DNA from: Phycisphaerales bacterium
Lineage (GTDB): Bacteria > Planctomycetota > Phycisphaerae > Phycisphaerales > SM1A02
Assembly: GCA_029260575.1 (NCBI GenBank)
Contig: JAJDDB010000027.1
Coordinates: 744,205 to 808,204 of the forward strand
Reading direction: 5' to 3'
DNA length: 64,000 nt
Part shown: piece by piece, positions 56,062-63,781 of the stretch
How positions within the stretch are numbered: the first letter of the stretch is position 1
Layout of the letters: the number at the start of each line of letters is the position of its first letter
The notes under the pieces: generated by a model
Told to the model about the DNA's origin: nothing
What the model saw: the letters and a program-made list of their open reading frames with translations, nothing else
Databases searched by the model: none
Program-made: the position numbers and the translations under genes

Positions 56062-56730
56062 ATGAAACAAGATGATTCGAAGCAGACATCTGAGATTGAC
56101 TTAGCAACCAGCCTCATTGGTACAACGGTTGGCGGTTGCGAAGTGGTGCGCTACATCGACCGAGGTGCCTCCGCCCTCGTGTTCGAGGGGAAAAATTCCG
56201 CCTATCAACGGGTAGCTCTCAAAGTTTTCGATCCCGCCTTCATCAGCAGGTTTGGGGACGAGATTCAAGTCAAACGAATCGAGCGCCAGCTTCTCTTGAA
56301 GCAGAAGCACCACGACCACCTCATCGACATTTTGGACGGTGGGCAATGCGGCGTCACTGACCTGCACTTTCTCGTCATGCCGTTCTTGCCAGTGCCGTCG
56401 CTCGACAAAATGCTTGACAAAGTGCCCCGTGAGAGTATCTGGACGATTATCTCGCAAGTGGCCTCAGCGGCAGAGTTCCTCGAACAGAACGACATGTGTC
56501 ATCGCGATATTAAGCCAGCCAACATCGTAGTCACGGGCGATAAGTTCGATAATGCCATTCTGCTCGATCTTGGGGTACTTCGTCCTGTAGGACTTCGTGA
56601 CCTTACCGACACGTCCAAAACGAAGGAATTTGTAGGCACTACGCGATACAGCCCACCCGAGTTCCTGCTAAGAAATGAAGACGACTCAAAGGAGGGATTC
56701 CGCGCTGTCACACTTGGCGTGCCCCCCTAA
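56062..56730 (+). pseudogene. Ser/Thr protein kinase truncated by an IS3-family insertion
   Basis: Starts at the ATG at 56062, 12 bases after GGAGG. The N-lobe has DRGASALVFEG (glycine-rich loop) and VALKVF (ATP-binding Lys), the C-lobe CHRDIKPANIVV (catalytic loop), LLDLGV (DLG replacing DFG) and FVGTTRYSPPEFLL (activation segment and APE-like motif). The domain is then cut: the reading frame runs into the insertion sequence at 56715 and stops at 56728. Subdomains X-XI and any sensor domain are missing, and no continuation is found on the far side. It was probably a Hanks-type kinase belonging to a defence or regulatory unit. Confidence 0.8.
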
Positions 56731-56786
56731 TTCTGATCCATTTCCAAACTGGTAGTGTTGGGTTTGGATCAAGGAGGATTTGGGCG

Positions 56787-57065
56787 ATGGCACGGAAGAG
56801 GCATTCGGCGGAAGAGATCGTGAACAAACTCCGCGAAGCAGAGGTTTTGATCGCGAACGGCACAACGGTCGCGCAGGTGTGCAAGCAGATCGGCGTCACC
56901 GATCAGACGTACTACAAGTGGCGCCGAGAATACGGCGGTCTCAAGACGGATCAGGCGAAGCGGTTCAAAGAACTCGAACACGAGAACGCGCGGCTCAAGA
57001 GGCTGCTCGCTGAGGCACACCTGGACAAGGCGATGCTGCAGGAGGTTGCCCGGGGAAACTTCTGA
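56787..57065 (+). CDS. IS3-family transposase OrfA
   Basis: 92 residues with a helix-turn-helix (AEEIVNKLREAEVLIANGTTVAQVCKQIGVTDQTYYKWRREYGG) followed by a leucine-zipper-like helix (LKTDQAKRFKELEHENARLKRLLAEAHLDKAMLQEVARGNF). It binds the IS ends. The gene ends 3 bases after a canonical -1 slippery heptamer, G GGA AAC at 57053-57059, in the zero frame, so the OrfAB transposase is expected from programmed frameshifting. Confidence 0.93.
   Translation: MARKRHSAEEIVNKLREAEVLIANGTTVAQVCKQIGVTDQTYYKWRREYGGLKTDQAKRFKELEHENARLKRLLAEAHLDKAMLQEVARGNF
57053..57059 (+). promoter_or_regulatory. -1 ribosomal frameshift slippery heptamer of element A
   Basis: GGGAAAC is read as G GGA AAC in the orfA frame (X XXY YYZ), directly before the orfA stop codon TGA at 57063. 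A -1 shift enters the orfB frame at once (LSPRKTRRAV...), giving OrfAB. Confidence 0.8.
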
Positions 57066-57952
57066 GCCCGCGGAAGACGCGGCGAGCGGTTCACGCGGTG
57101 CGTGATCGCTTCCGTGTCTCGCAGCGGCGGGCGTGCAGAGTCTTGAAGCAACCACGCGCGACGCAGCGGTATGCGCCGATCGAACGTGATGATGAAGAAC
57201 CGCTCACCAAGCGCATCATTGACCTTGCAGCAGCGTTCGGACGCTATGGGTACAGGCGGATCACAGCGCTGCTGCGCCTGGAGGGCTGGCGAGTGAACCA
57301 TAAGCGTGTTGAACGGATCTGGCGACAACAGGGGCTGAAGATACCGAAGCGACAGCCAAAACGCGGTCGGTTGTGGTTGAATGATGGCTCGTGCGTTCGT
57401 CTTCGTCCGATGCACAAGGACCATGTGTGGGCGTACGACTTCGTGCAGGACCGGACGGCTGATGGACGGAGGATACGCATGCTGACGATCGTTGATGAAT
57501 ACACGCGCGAGTGCCTGGCGATCAATACTGCTCGATCACTCAAGAGTGACGACGTGCTCGAACTACTTGCGTGGCTGATGGCGATGCGTGGAGTTCCCGA
57601 GCACATCCGTTCGGATAACGGCTCTGAGTTCACGGCGAAGGCTGTGCGGACGTGGCTGAAGAACGTGGGCGTGCGGACACTGTTCATCGAACCGGGAAGC
57701 CCTTGGGAGAACGGGTACATCGAGAGCTTCAACGAGAAGCTTGGTGACGAACTCTTGAAGCGCGAGCGGTTCGATACACTAAAGGAAGCGAAGGTACTCA
57801 TCGAGCGTTGGCGTGTTCAGTACAACACGGTGCGTCCGCACTCGAGCTTGGGGTATCGCCCACCGGCACCGGAAACGTGGGCTGCAGAGCCGGTCTTCGC
57901 TCTGCTCAGCCCGCCTCTGCAGCAGGAACAGACGAACGAACTACACTGTTAA
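57062..57952 (+). CDS. IS3-family transposase OrfB (DDE integrase domain)
   Basis: Read from the frameshift point; the first possible independent start is the GTG at 57098 (284 residues). HTH_21 segment GRYGYRRITALLRLEGWRVN, then the rve core with Asp114 (VWAYDFVQD), Asp173 (IRSDNGSEFTA) and Glu209 (NGYIESFNEKL), numbered from 57098. The spacing between the last two is the 35 residues typical of IS3. The C-terminus NTVRPHSSLGYRPPAPETW is intact. The element looks competent, which fits its recent-looking insertions. Confidence 0.93.
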   Translation: MSPRKTRRAVHAVRDRFRVSQRRACRVLKQPRATQRYAPIERDDEEPLTKRIIDLAAAFGRYGYRRITALLRLEGWRVNHKRVERIWRQQGLKIPKRQPKRGRLWLNDGSCVRLRPMHKDHVWAYDFVQDRTADGRRIRMLTIVDEYTRECLAINTARSLKSDDVLELLAWLMAMRGVPEHIRSDNGSEFTAKAVRTWLKNVGVRTLFIEPGSPWENGYIESFNEKLGDELLKRERFDTLKEAKVLIERWRVQYNTVRPHSSLGYRPPAPETWAAEPVFALLSPPLQQEQTNELHC

Positions 57953-58637
57953 CGATTGGTACAACAACTGGGGGCAGGTCAGCTTCGATCAGCCCATTAT
58001 CCGTGGGCTTTCCGCGACGACTGAACTCCAATCGTACATTGTGCACATACGCCCAGTGGTCCAGCCGCTTGCTCGTGAACTCAGTACCGTTGTCCACACG
58101 AATGCGCTTCGGCAGACCTCGAACATGTCCGATCCACTCGAGTACTTCGACAACATGACCACCGGTCATCCGCCGGCCAACCTCCACCGCCAGGCTCTCA
58201 CGCGTAAAGTCATCGACTATCGTCAACAGCCGGAATCGGCAGCCGGTGAACAGCTCATCCGCCATGAAGTCCATCGACCAGCATTCGTTTTCGTGCGTCG
58301 CCGATGGCGGCGGAACACGTGTCGAACTGCTTCGATGTCGCCGCGGCTTGTGACGCTTCATACACAGTCCTTCCTCCCGATACAGGCGGTACACCCGCTT
58401 GCGATTGACCAGCCAGCCTTCGCGGCGAAGCTGAACCCAGATCCGCGGATAACCCCAGCTCACACGAGACGCAGCAATCTCGCGAATGCGCATGCGTAAT
58501 GACACCTGCTCATCCGCCACGCTTCGGTAGCGGATCGTTAATCTCGGTACGCAGAAGGTCGAACACGCCCGGCGCTCGCTTACTTCGTAGGCAACCTTTG
58601 TGCGTTTCACGAGATCACACTGCGCAACAGGTGTCAA
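57906..58637 (-). pseudogene. Transposase OrfB of IS3-family element B, 3' end lost
   Basis: Begins with ERRACSTFCVPRLTIRYRS and carries HTH_21 (WGYPRIWVQLRREGWLVNRKRVYRLY), Asp123 (WSMDFMAD), Asp182 (RVDNGTEFTSK) and Glu218 (PTDNGLIE). Immediately after Glu218 the sequence becomes the right end of element A (57981), and the frame continues for 25 meaningless residues to a stop at 57906. The last 60 residues or so and the right terminal repeat of element B are lost. The start codon overlaps the orfA stop (ATGA). Confidence 0.88.
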
Positions 58638-58970
58638 CGTCCTTTTCCCAAGGCATCCTGCAGCATCGCCTTGTCCAGGGACAAGTCCGCAACCAACTGT
58701 TTCAGTCGGCGCACTTCATCTTCCAGCTGTTTCAGACGGCGCACCTCCGCCACGCCCATGCCGAGGTACTTCTTCTTCCACCGGTAGAACGTCTGCTCGG
58801 AGATCTGCATCTTCCGGCAGACCTCCTTCACCGGCGTGCCACCATCCGCCTGCCGCAATGCAAACGTGATCTGCTCTTCCGTGAATCGTGTTCGCTTCAT
58901 CCTGATTGGTCTCCCGTACAGAGACCGGAATCTACCCGATCAACTCACCCTCCGACTGGATCAGGATTCG
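57982..58970 (-). mobile_element. IS3-family insertion sequence (element B), truncated
   Basis: Contains orfA and most of orfB on the minus strand. The orfB-distal end is cut by element A at 57981/57982. The other terminus could not be placed exactly; it lies upstream of the orfA start, somewhere between 58911 and about 59040. Confidence 0.75.
58634..58900 (-). CDS. Transposase OrfA of IS3-family element B
   Basis: 88 residues: MKRTRFTEEQITFALRQADGG, helix-turn-helix VKEVCRKMQISEQTFYRWKKKY and a zipper-like helix EVRRLKQLEDEVRRLKQLVADLSLDKAMLQDALGKGR. The heptamer GGGAAAA (complement at 58643-58649), read as G GGA AAA in frame, sits just before the end and would give the -1 shift to orfB. 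It differs from element A orfA, so the two elements are distinct, not duplicates. Because orfB is broken, the element is dead. Confidence 0.9.
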   Translation of the reverse strand: MKRTRFTEEQITFALRQADGGTPVKEVCRKMQISEQTFYRWKKKYLGMGVAEVRRLKQLEDEVRRLKQLVADLSLDKAMLQDALGKGR

Positions 58971-59049
58971 GGTTTACGCGCAATCAAGAACCGGCTTCGT
59001 GGGATCGAGTTTTCCTAACCGAAGCCGCACGAATGATTCGCCGTTTCAA

Positions 59050-59505
59050 CTAGTTGCCGAGAATCAATCTACGAATCCGTTCCCACAAATTTTCCTTCCT
59101 TGCACGAGCCCGAGACTGTTGGGCATCGACTGAATCCCTTGCTGGCGCTTTTGCATTCGAATTTGTGAAATGCTGCTCCTTCTTCGTTGCGTCAAAGGCA
59201 CGAGCTGCACGAACTTGTGTCGCTGACCAATCGGGCGCCCAACACACGGCGTTCATCTTAATCCAATAATGCGATCGACATGGAAAGCTCCAGTTGCCAA
59301 TCGATGGATCGAGCGACACCGTCTCTCCATCGAATACTAGAGCCCAATCGGTTGGCGTGAGTGGAGTCACAACCTCGCGGCCACATCCACAACAACACCG
59401 GTGAACAACTGTTGCGTACGGAATCGAGACGTACAGCGTCCCATCGTCCAACTGTTCAGGTATGTGATCCACAAACTCATAATTCAGAGTGTCTGTGCGG
59501 ATCAC
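59050..59505 (-). CDS. DUF6527 family protein of the ubiquitin-like operon
   Basis: 151 residues. A compact N-terminal domain holds HRCCCGCGREVVTPLTPTDWALVFDG and FPCRSHYWIKMNAVCW, a Cys/His arrangement shared by DUF6527 proteins that repeatedly neighbour bacterial multi-ubiquitin and ThiF genes; a peptidase or metal-binding role has been suggested, which I cannot confirm from sequence. The last 45 residues are a basic, disordered tail (ARDSVDAQQSRARARKENLWERIRRLILGN). The start overlaps the stop of the E1-like gene (ATGA), showing it is the last gene of a three-gene operon. Any further downstream member would have been removed by the insertion sequences. Confidence 0.7.
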   Translation of the reverse strand: MIRTDTLNYEFVDHIPEQLDDGTLYVSIPYATVVHRCCCGCGREVVTPLTPTDWALVFDGETVSLDPSIGNWSFPCRSHYWIKMNAVCWAPDWSATQVRAARAFDATKKEQHFTNSNAKAPARDSVDAQQSRARARKENLWERIRRLILGN

Positions 59506-60680
59506 GACAAGTCCTCATTCGTCATCGTGTTCCCGTCGATCGTGTAGGTCGTGTGATGTTCACGCTCAAGGTCGAGATAGATCCCCCGAATTTTCTTCCA
59601 CTTGATCACGGCCAATGCAGCACTCAATGCATTGAGTTCGGCGATCTGGATATTTGTCGAATATGCATCGTCCTTCGTGACCGTGAGAGGAATTCTTCGT
59701 TTCTCGTGCACATGTTGCCTGAACTCTGGTGTGCTCGTTGTAACACGCACTACACCCAAGAGTTTGTCATCCGGTCGAATCACGCCGAGACCTGTGTCAA
59801 TGAACGGTACGCGTTGAATCTCGAGGCATTCAATGATCGGCCGTTTCGACTCGCCGTCGTCAAGACATAGAAAGACGAATGACACACCTTCGAGCAACGC
59901 CACATTGTCGCAATCAAGTGGAAACGCATGCGGGATGATGTGAGCATGAATCGAATCGTACTTGGCCGCAAGGTACTCAACTTTTGTCGGCCCCTCTCGC
60001 AACTCTTCTATGGATGCTGCTCCGGGAGATCGAAACGCATTGTGCGTCAGAAACCTGTCGCCATCAAACAGACGAATTTCCTGAACTGGAGTCTTTGAAA
60101 TTAGGTCAAGGACATAGGATCCTGTGCCGCCGACGCCGACAATTGCGACCTGATCGCTGGAAACCCTTTCGTTCAAATCGGTAATCCCAGCTCGACTCGA
60201 TGCTGTGTCGATGTACCGGAATACGCTGTCATTGTCTTCACTCGGAACGATTGGGAATGGGGTTGCACTCACTGTTGGATCCAAGACCTTGGCTGGCGCC
60301 GCAAGGATGCTCGCATAGGTGTTCATTTTCTCGTAGTAATCCGGGTAGCCACCGAGCGGCTTGCTGGAGAACGTGTGATTGATGTCGAGCCCGTCGGCAA
60401 GTTGATTTGATTGCGACTGATTCAGGATCTTTTTCAGCGGACGTCCCTCATGATCGCACGGAGTATCGCCAGCAAAGTAAACTACATGCGTACCAGGTGA
60501 TGCAGTCTTGTCACCTTGTAACTTGAGCTCGGAGACAAGTATGCCGTACGCCACTTGCCCCTGCCCGCGCACATATGGAATCCGACTGACAACGAGATAG
60601 CCAGCCTTTACTGACACGTCATAACCTTCGTCACGGAGTCGCCTAAGGTCGGGGCTACGATTTATCAGTTGCTGTGACAT
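59502..60680 (-). CDS. ThiF/E1-like adenylyltransferase with N-terminal DUF6791-like domain
   Basis: 392 residues from the ATG at 60680, which overlaps the Ubl gene by 26 bases. Residues 1-165 (LRRLRDEGYDVSVKAGYLVVSRIPYV, SPGTHVVYFAGDTPC) resemble the domain often fused to bacterial ThiF proteins, possibly E2-like. Residues 168-392 are the adenylation domain: VAIVGVGGTGSYVLDLI (ATP loop), LFDGDRFLTHNAFRS (Asp, Asn and Arg), FVFLCLDDGESK. At the place of the E1 catalytic cysteine there is VVRVTTSTPE, and no Cys occurs after residue 285, so a thioester E1 mechanism looks impossible; Ser or Thr may take the load. The role would be activation of the triple-Ubl protein encoded just upstream. Confidence 0.82.
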   Translation of the reverse strand: MSQQLINRSPDLRRLRDEGYDVSVKAGYLVVSRIPYVRGQGQVAYGILVSELKLQGDKTASPGTHVVYFAGDTPCDHEGRPLKKILNQSQSNQLADGLDINHTFSSKPLGGYPDYYEKMNTYASILAAPAKVLDPTVSATPFPIVPSEDNDSVFRYIDTASSRAGITDLNERVSSDQVAIVGVGGTGSYVLDLISKTPVQEIRLFDGDRFLTHNAFRSPGAASIEELREGPTKVEYLAAKYDSIHAHIIPHAFPLDCDNVALLEGVSFVFLCLDDGESKRPIIECLEIQRVPFIDTGLGVIRPDDKLLGVVRVTTSTPEFRQHVHEKRRIPLTVTKDDAYSTNIQIAELNALSAALAVIKWKKIRGIYLDLEREHHTTYTIDGNTMTNEDLS

Positions 60681-61308
60681 TGAAAACCATGCCCTCCTTG
60701 ACACGTACAGACTCACCTTCAACAAGAGTGCCTTCAGGATTCGGGCGCGGTCCTTTGCGATAAGTCATTGTGAAGCACCAGTTCGGCCCATGAGGCACAG
60801 GATCGAATGCAAGGGCGAGCAGCGCTTCGAACGTCAGCACGTTTTGTTCGACCGTCTTCTTCCGCCCATTCACGATGATCGTGATTGCTCGCTCCGTGTA
60901 GAAGCGCTCCACGCCTTCAGTATTGAGTGGCACATCCTGACCCGGTTGCAACTGCAGGTCTTCCTGATCACGGCGCTCAAGCCATACGCTCCCCGAATTG
61001 CCGATGCCAGCAAGCTGGCGAAGCATTCGTTCAGAGATCGAAGCCGCACCCCAAGGCTGGCGCTCGCCGTCGAGCTCGAAGTTGAACAGCCGGTCGGTCT
61101 TGAAGGTAATGAACCGCTCGCGGCCAGGCTCCCGCAGGTCTACAGACTCTTCGAGATCGATGTCTTCGAGTTGACGCCCATCGCCGAAATAGAGAACAAC
61201 ATGCTCCTCTGCCGGACTTCGGTCAACGAATTGCAATAGCTGTCGACCTGTCAATACCGGGTCGTCGGACCGAAACTTGATTCCATCAATTGTCAGTGAG
61301 TAGCCCAT
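60655..61308 (-). CDS. Multi-ubiquitin (triple Ubl) protein
   Basis: 217 residues, ATG at 61308 with AGAGGA upstream. Three ubiquitin-like segments in tandem: about 1-72 (YSLTIDGIKFRSDDPVLTGRQLLQFV), 73-140 (FNFELDGERQPWGAASISERMLRQLAGI) and 141-217 (ITIIVNGRKKTVEQNVLTFEALLALAF ... GMVFNVTATDKS). The repeating motif (I/F)x(I/L)DGxxxxxxxxxIxxRxLLxL is that of the multiubiquitin family found next to bacterial E1-like genes. The C-terminus is TATDKS with no Gly-Gly, so conjugation would need an unusual tail or proteolytic trimming. First gene of the operon, transcribed from a promoter at 61388-61415. Confidence 0.85.
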   Translation of the reverse strand: MGYSLTIDGIKFRSDDPVLTGRQLLQFVDRSPAEEHVVLYFGDGRQLEDIDLEESVDLREPGRERFITFKTDRLFNFELDGERQPWGAASISERMLRQLAGIGNSGSVWLERRDQEDLQLQPGQDVPLNTEGVERFYTERAITIIVNGRKKTVEQNVLTFEALLALAFDPVPHGPNWCFTMTYRKGPRPNPEGTLVEGESVRVKEGMVFNVTATDKS

Positions 61309-61387
61309 GATTTGATTCCTCTCTATCTCAGCGCAGCTGCTCTAGGACGATGGGACACCCCTCACGTCCGAGAATCCGCATAAACAG

Positions 61388-61415
61388 ATAATAGCCATTT
61401 ATTAGCCGGAGTCAA
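61388..61415 (-). promoter_or_regulatory. Promoter of the ubiquitin-like operon
   Basis: Minus strand: TTGACT (61415-61410), 16-base spacer, TATTAT (61393-61388). Transcription would start about 70 bases before the triple-Ubl start codon. The -35 element is one half of an inverted repeat shared with the divergent promoter. Confidence 0.75.
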
Positions 61416-61432
61416 GCTAAAGAAACTTGACT
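61410..61432. promoter_or_regulatory. Inverted-repeat operator shared by two divergent promoters
   Basis: AGTCAAG (61410-61416) and CTTGACT (61426-61432) are a perfect 7-bp inverted repeat with a 9-base spacer. Each arm contains the -35 hexamer of one of the two divergent promoters, so a dimeric repressor bound here would shut both. The ribbon-helix-helix protein encoded at 61480 is the obvious candidate; the XRE protein at 62329 is the alternative. Confidence 0.7.
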
Positions 61433-61454
61433 TTTTGGCCGATTTGTGTAGACT
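61427..61454 (+). promoter_or_regulatory. Promoter of the RHH/GNAT/XRE operon
   Basis: TTGACT (61427-61432), 16-base spacer, TAGACT (61449-61454). The first codon of the RHH gene follows 25 bases later. The -35 hexamer coincides with the right arm of the operator. Confidence 0.75.
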
Positions 61455-61479
61455 ACGGGCGAAAGGGGCTTGATACGCT

Positions 61480-61686
61480 GTGAAAAGGACTATGACTCTC
61501 AATCTGACGGCGGCAGAAATGGACGCACTAGATGAGATCGCTCAGAAAAAGGATCTATCTAAGACCTCCGTTGTCCGACAGGCGCTTCGCCTTTATCGAG
61601 CAGTAGATCTCCGCCTTGCAGCTGGAGAGAAGCTCTATTTTGAGGATGAAGCGGAAAACAAGAAGTCTGAGGTGATGGTCATTTGA
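61480..61686 (+). CDS. Ribbon-helix-helix antitoxin-like regulator
   Basis: 68 residues, GTG at 61480 (an ATG four codons later is possible). KRTMTLNLTAAEMDALDEIAQKKDLSKTSVVRQALRLYRAVD is a CopG/Arc-type ribbon-helix-helix: one beta strand for the DNA groove and two helices. The C-terminal part (LAAGEKLYFEDEAENKKSEVMVI) is acidic, as in antitoxins that mask a toxin. The stop overlaps the start of the GNAT gene. It likely represses its own promoter at the inverted repeat just upstream. Confidence 0.85.
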   Translation: MKRTMTLNLTAAEMDALDEIAQKKDLSKTSVVRQALRLYRAVDLRLAAGEKLYFEDEAENKKSEVMVI

Positions 61687-62332
61687 GTGCTGCCACGACA
61701 CATCTCATGGACGGAGCCACTGGCAAGATGCTTTCGGCCCGAATCGAGACCAAGCTATCGCTCGCTGACTTGCTTGACGCAGAGTCTGAGTGGACACCTT
61801 GGAGATTTGGAATGATTAAGCGGCTTAATGCCGTAGGTATTCCGCAAGACCAATGGCCGGAGCATTGGCATTGGAATTGGGTCCACAAGCTTCTTGCGAA
61901 AGGAACACTCGACATCGGTGGACCGTTGAGCCCCTATCGGCTCATGGGAGTAGCGTGCGCAGATCAATGGCAGGTTTGATACTTGCAACAAGCGTAGGGT
62001 ATCTAGCGAGGGCAACCCAGGGAGGCAAAGACCTGCTGTATTTGAAGTATTTAGAAACTGCTCCGTGGAATCTAAAGGTAGAGACACTTGGCCAAACACC
62101 TCAATTGCGAGGCGTTGGGCGGCAACTTGTGGAACTCGGTGTCCGACTCAGTGTCGCGATGGATTTCCACGGACGCATAGGACTTCACTCTTTACCACAA
62201 GCCGAAGGCTTCTATCGATGGTGTGGAATGACCGATCTTGGTAAGGACAATAGCTGCGAGGGGCTCAAATACTTCGAAATGACAGAGGCACAGGCAACGG
62301 CCTTCCTAAACCTAGGAAGGAATAAACAATGA
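61683..62332 (+). pseudogene. GNAT-family acetyltransferase (toxin-like) with a -1 frameshift
   Basis: Two overlapping frames form one protein. The first (TTG at 61683, overlapping the RHH stop) reads MSAATTHLMDGATG to VACADQWQ and then stops at 61977. The second continues GLILATSVGYLARATQ, YLKYLETAPWNL, RGVGRQLVELGVRLSVAMDFHGRIGLHSLPQAEGFYRWCGMTDLG, ending at 62332. Inserting one G in the CAGGTTT at about 61974 joins both seamlessly. GRIGLHSLPQAEGFY is the acetyl-CoA-binding and catalytic end of the GNAT toxins paired with RHH antitoxins, which acetylate aminoacyl-tRNA. The missing base may be a mutation that inactivates the toxin, a sequencing error or a real frameshift. Confidence 0.8.
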
Positions 62333-62829
62333 GCAAGCGAATTAATGAGATTGAGATTCAGATCCCCAACGACCGAGAGGCGTTAGTGCAAGAGGCTGCG
62401 AGTTTCGAAGAGTCGTGCGTGTCCGTCGGTGGACTCGCGGACAATCTCGGAATGCTCGGTGTTTCCCATATTAGAACTGGTTCACTAACGCTCGGGGCAA
62501 GAGCATTCGCGCGGCTTGTTGAGTTTTGGAGACGGCAGAAGCAGATGACGGTCGAAGAACTCGCTCGAAGATCAGGACTTGATGAAGCAGTCATTATTGA
62601 TGCTGAGGAGGGTGATACAGTGCCTGAACCACGAGTGCTTCATATACTAAGTTCAGTGCTTGGATTATCCTACGAGAAACTTTTGCACCTAACTGGCCAT
62701 ATCGAAGACCGGGATCAAGAACTCGAAACGGCAGCAATTAGATTCGCAGCTAGGTCCGAGTCGATGAAGCAATTATCACAACAAGAAGAGTTAGCACTTC
62801 ACGAATTCATCAAAGCGCTCAGCCAGTAA
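62329..62829 (+). CDS. XRE-family transcriptional regulator
   Basis: 166 residues, overlapping the GNAT stop by 4 bases (ATGA). The helix-turn-helix is at residues 63-118 (FARLVEFWRRQKQMTVEELARRSGLDEAVIIDAEEGDTVPEPRVLHILSSVLGL). A 60-residue N-terminal extension and a helical C-terminus surround it. The next gene is an ImmA/IrrE-like metallopeptidase, so this is the XRE-plus-COG2856 pair seen in mobile elements, where the peptidase cleaves the regulator upon a signal. It may control the divergent promoters described above. Confidence 0.85.
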   Translation: MSKRINEIEIQIPNDREALVQEAASFEESCVSVGGLADNLGMLGVSHIRTGSLTLGARAFARLVEFWRRQKQMTVEELARRSGLDEAVIIDAEEGDTVPEPRVLHILSSVLGLSYEKLLHLTGHIEDRDQELETAAIRFAARSESMKQLSQQEELALHEFIKALSQ

Positions 62830-62849
62830 ATAACCTGTGGGGGTCACTC

Positions 62850-63765
62850 TTGGCAAAAACCATCATCCTCAAGCCAGGAACAGAGAATGCAATCAACGAG
62901 CGGGTTGATCGCATATTGCGCGATCTCGACTATCCGGAACCACCGCTTCGACTTGATCAAGTGCGGGAATTGCTGCGGCTTGACTTGCGACATTACTCCT
63001 CTGAGGACGTAAGCTGGCTACAAGATAGGATCCATCAGGTCCGCGTCGCAGGAAAACAAGTGCTCGCACGCCCCTCATTGATGCTGGACGTGGTGCGAAA
63101 ACTGAACCTCAAGGCGCTCATCATACCCGATCAAAAGAGGATACTTCTCGATGCGGACCTTCCGATTCCAAAGCAGCGATGGAGTGAAGCACACGAGATC
63201 ACGCACGATTTATTGCCGTGGCATGACGGGGTCGCATTAGGCCGACAAATCAAAGACACTTAGCCTTTCCTGCCATGCTCAGATTGAAGCGGAAGCGAAT
63301 TATGGGGCCGGACGGTTGCTGTTTCTTGGAACGAGATTCATTGAGCAACTGCATGCCGAAGGGGCAATGGATTTCGACGCGGTGCGCAGACTGAAGACCA
63401 CATTTGGAAATTCTATGACAACTACCATGTGGCGTATTGTGGAGAACCTGGATGTCCCAGCATTCGGACTCATTAGTATCCACCCCCAGGAAAATCCGGA
63501 AGTCGGAAAGAACCCGGTACGCTACTTCATTCGATCGAGGCGGTTTCAGGATCAGTTCCCAGATGTGTGTGAACGCATAGTCTTTCGAGAACTCCGCCAA
63601 TTCTGTTTCCGGCGGAGGGGGCCACTAGGCTCTGGAGATGTAATCCTGAATTCTCTCGATGGCGAAAAACACGTATTCAGATTGGACGCTTTCAACAACT
63701 CCCACGACACGCTTACACTTGGTGTTTATCAAGGCCAAAAGAACCTTGCCGTCGCGATTCCCTAA
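62850..63765 (+). pseudogene. ImmA/IrrE-family metallopeptidase with a +1 frameshift
   Basis: The first frame runs from TTG/ATG near 62850 through NLKALIIPDQKRILLDADLPIPKQRWSEAHEITHDLLPWHDGVALG and stops at 63261. The second frame continues DKSKTLSLSCHAQIEAEANYGAGRLLFLGTRF to 63765. Deleting one C at about 63243 restores a single 305-residue protein. HEITH is the zinc-binding HExxH, and EAEANYGAGRLL supplies the third ligand Glu, as in IrrE and ImmA. So the zinc site is split between two frames. With the preceding GNAT gene this is the second single-base frameshift within 1.3 kb. Confidence 0.8.
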
Positions 63766-63781
63766 CAATTATCGAGAATGA

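Larger units (their letters stand above)
56715..57981 (+). mobile_element. IS3-family insertion sequence (element A), complete
   Basis: The left end TGGCGTGCCCCCC at 56715 and the complement of the right end TGACCTGCCCCC (ending 57981) form imperfect terminal inverted repeats with the TG...CA termini of IS3-family elements. Inside are orfA (56787) and orfB (to 57952) in a -1 relationship. The flanks (ACACT on the left, GCTTC on the right) do not match, so there is no target duplication. The left flank is a truncated kinase gene and the right flank is the middle of another transposase gene. Confidence 0.8.
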
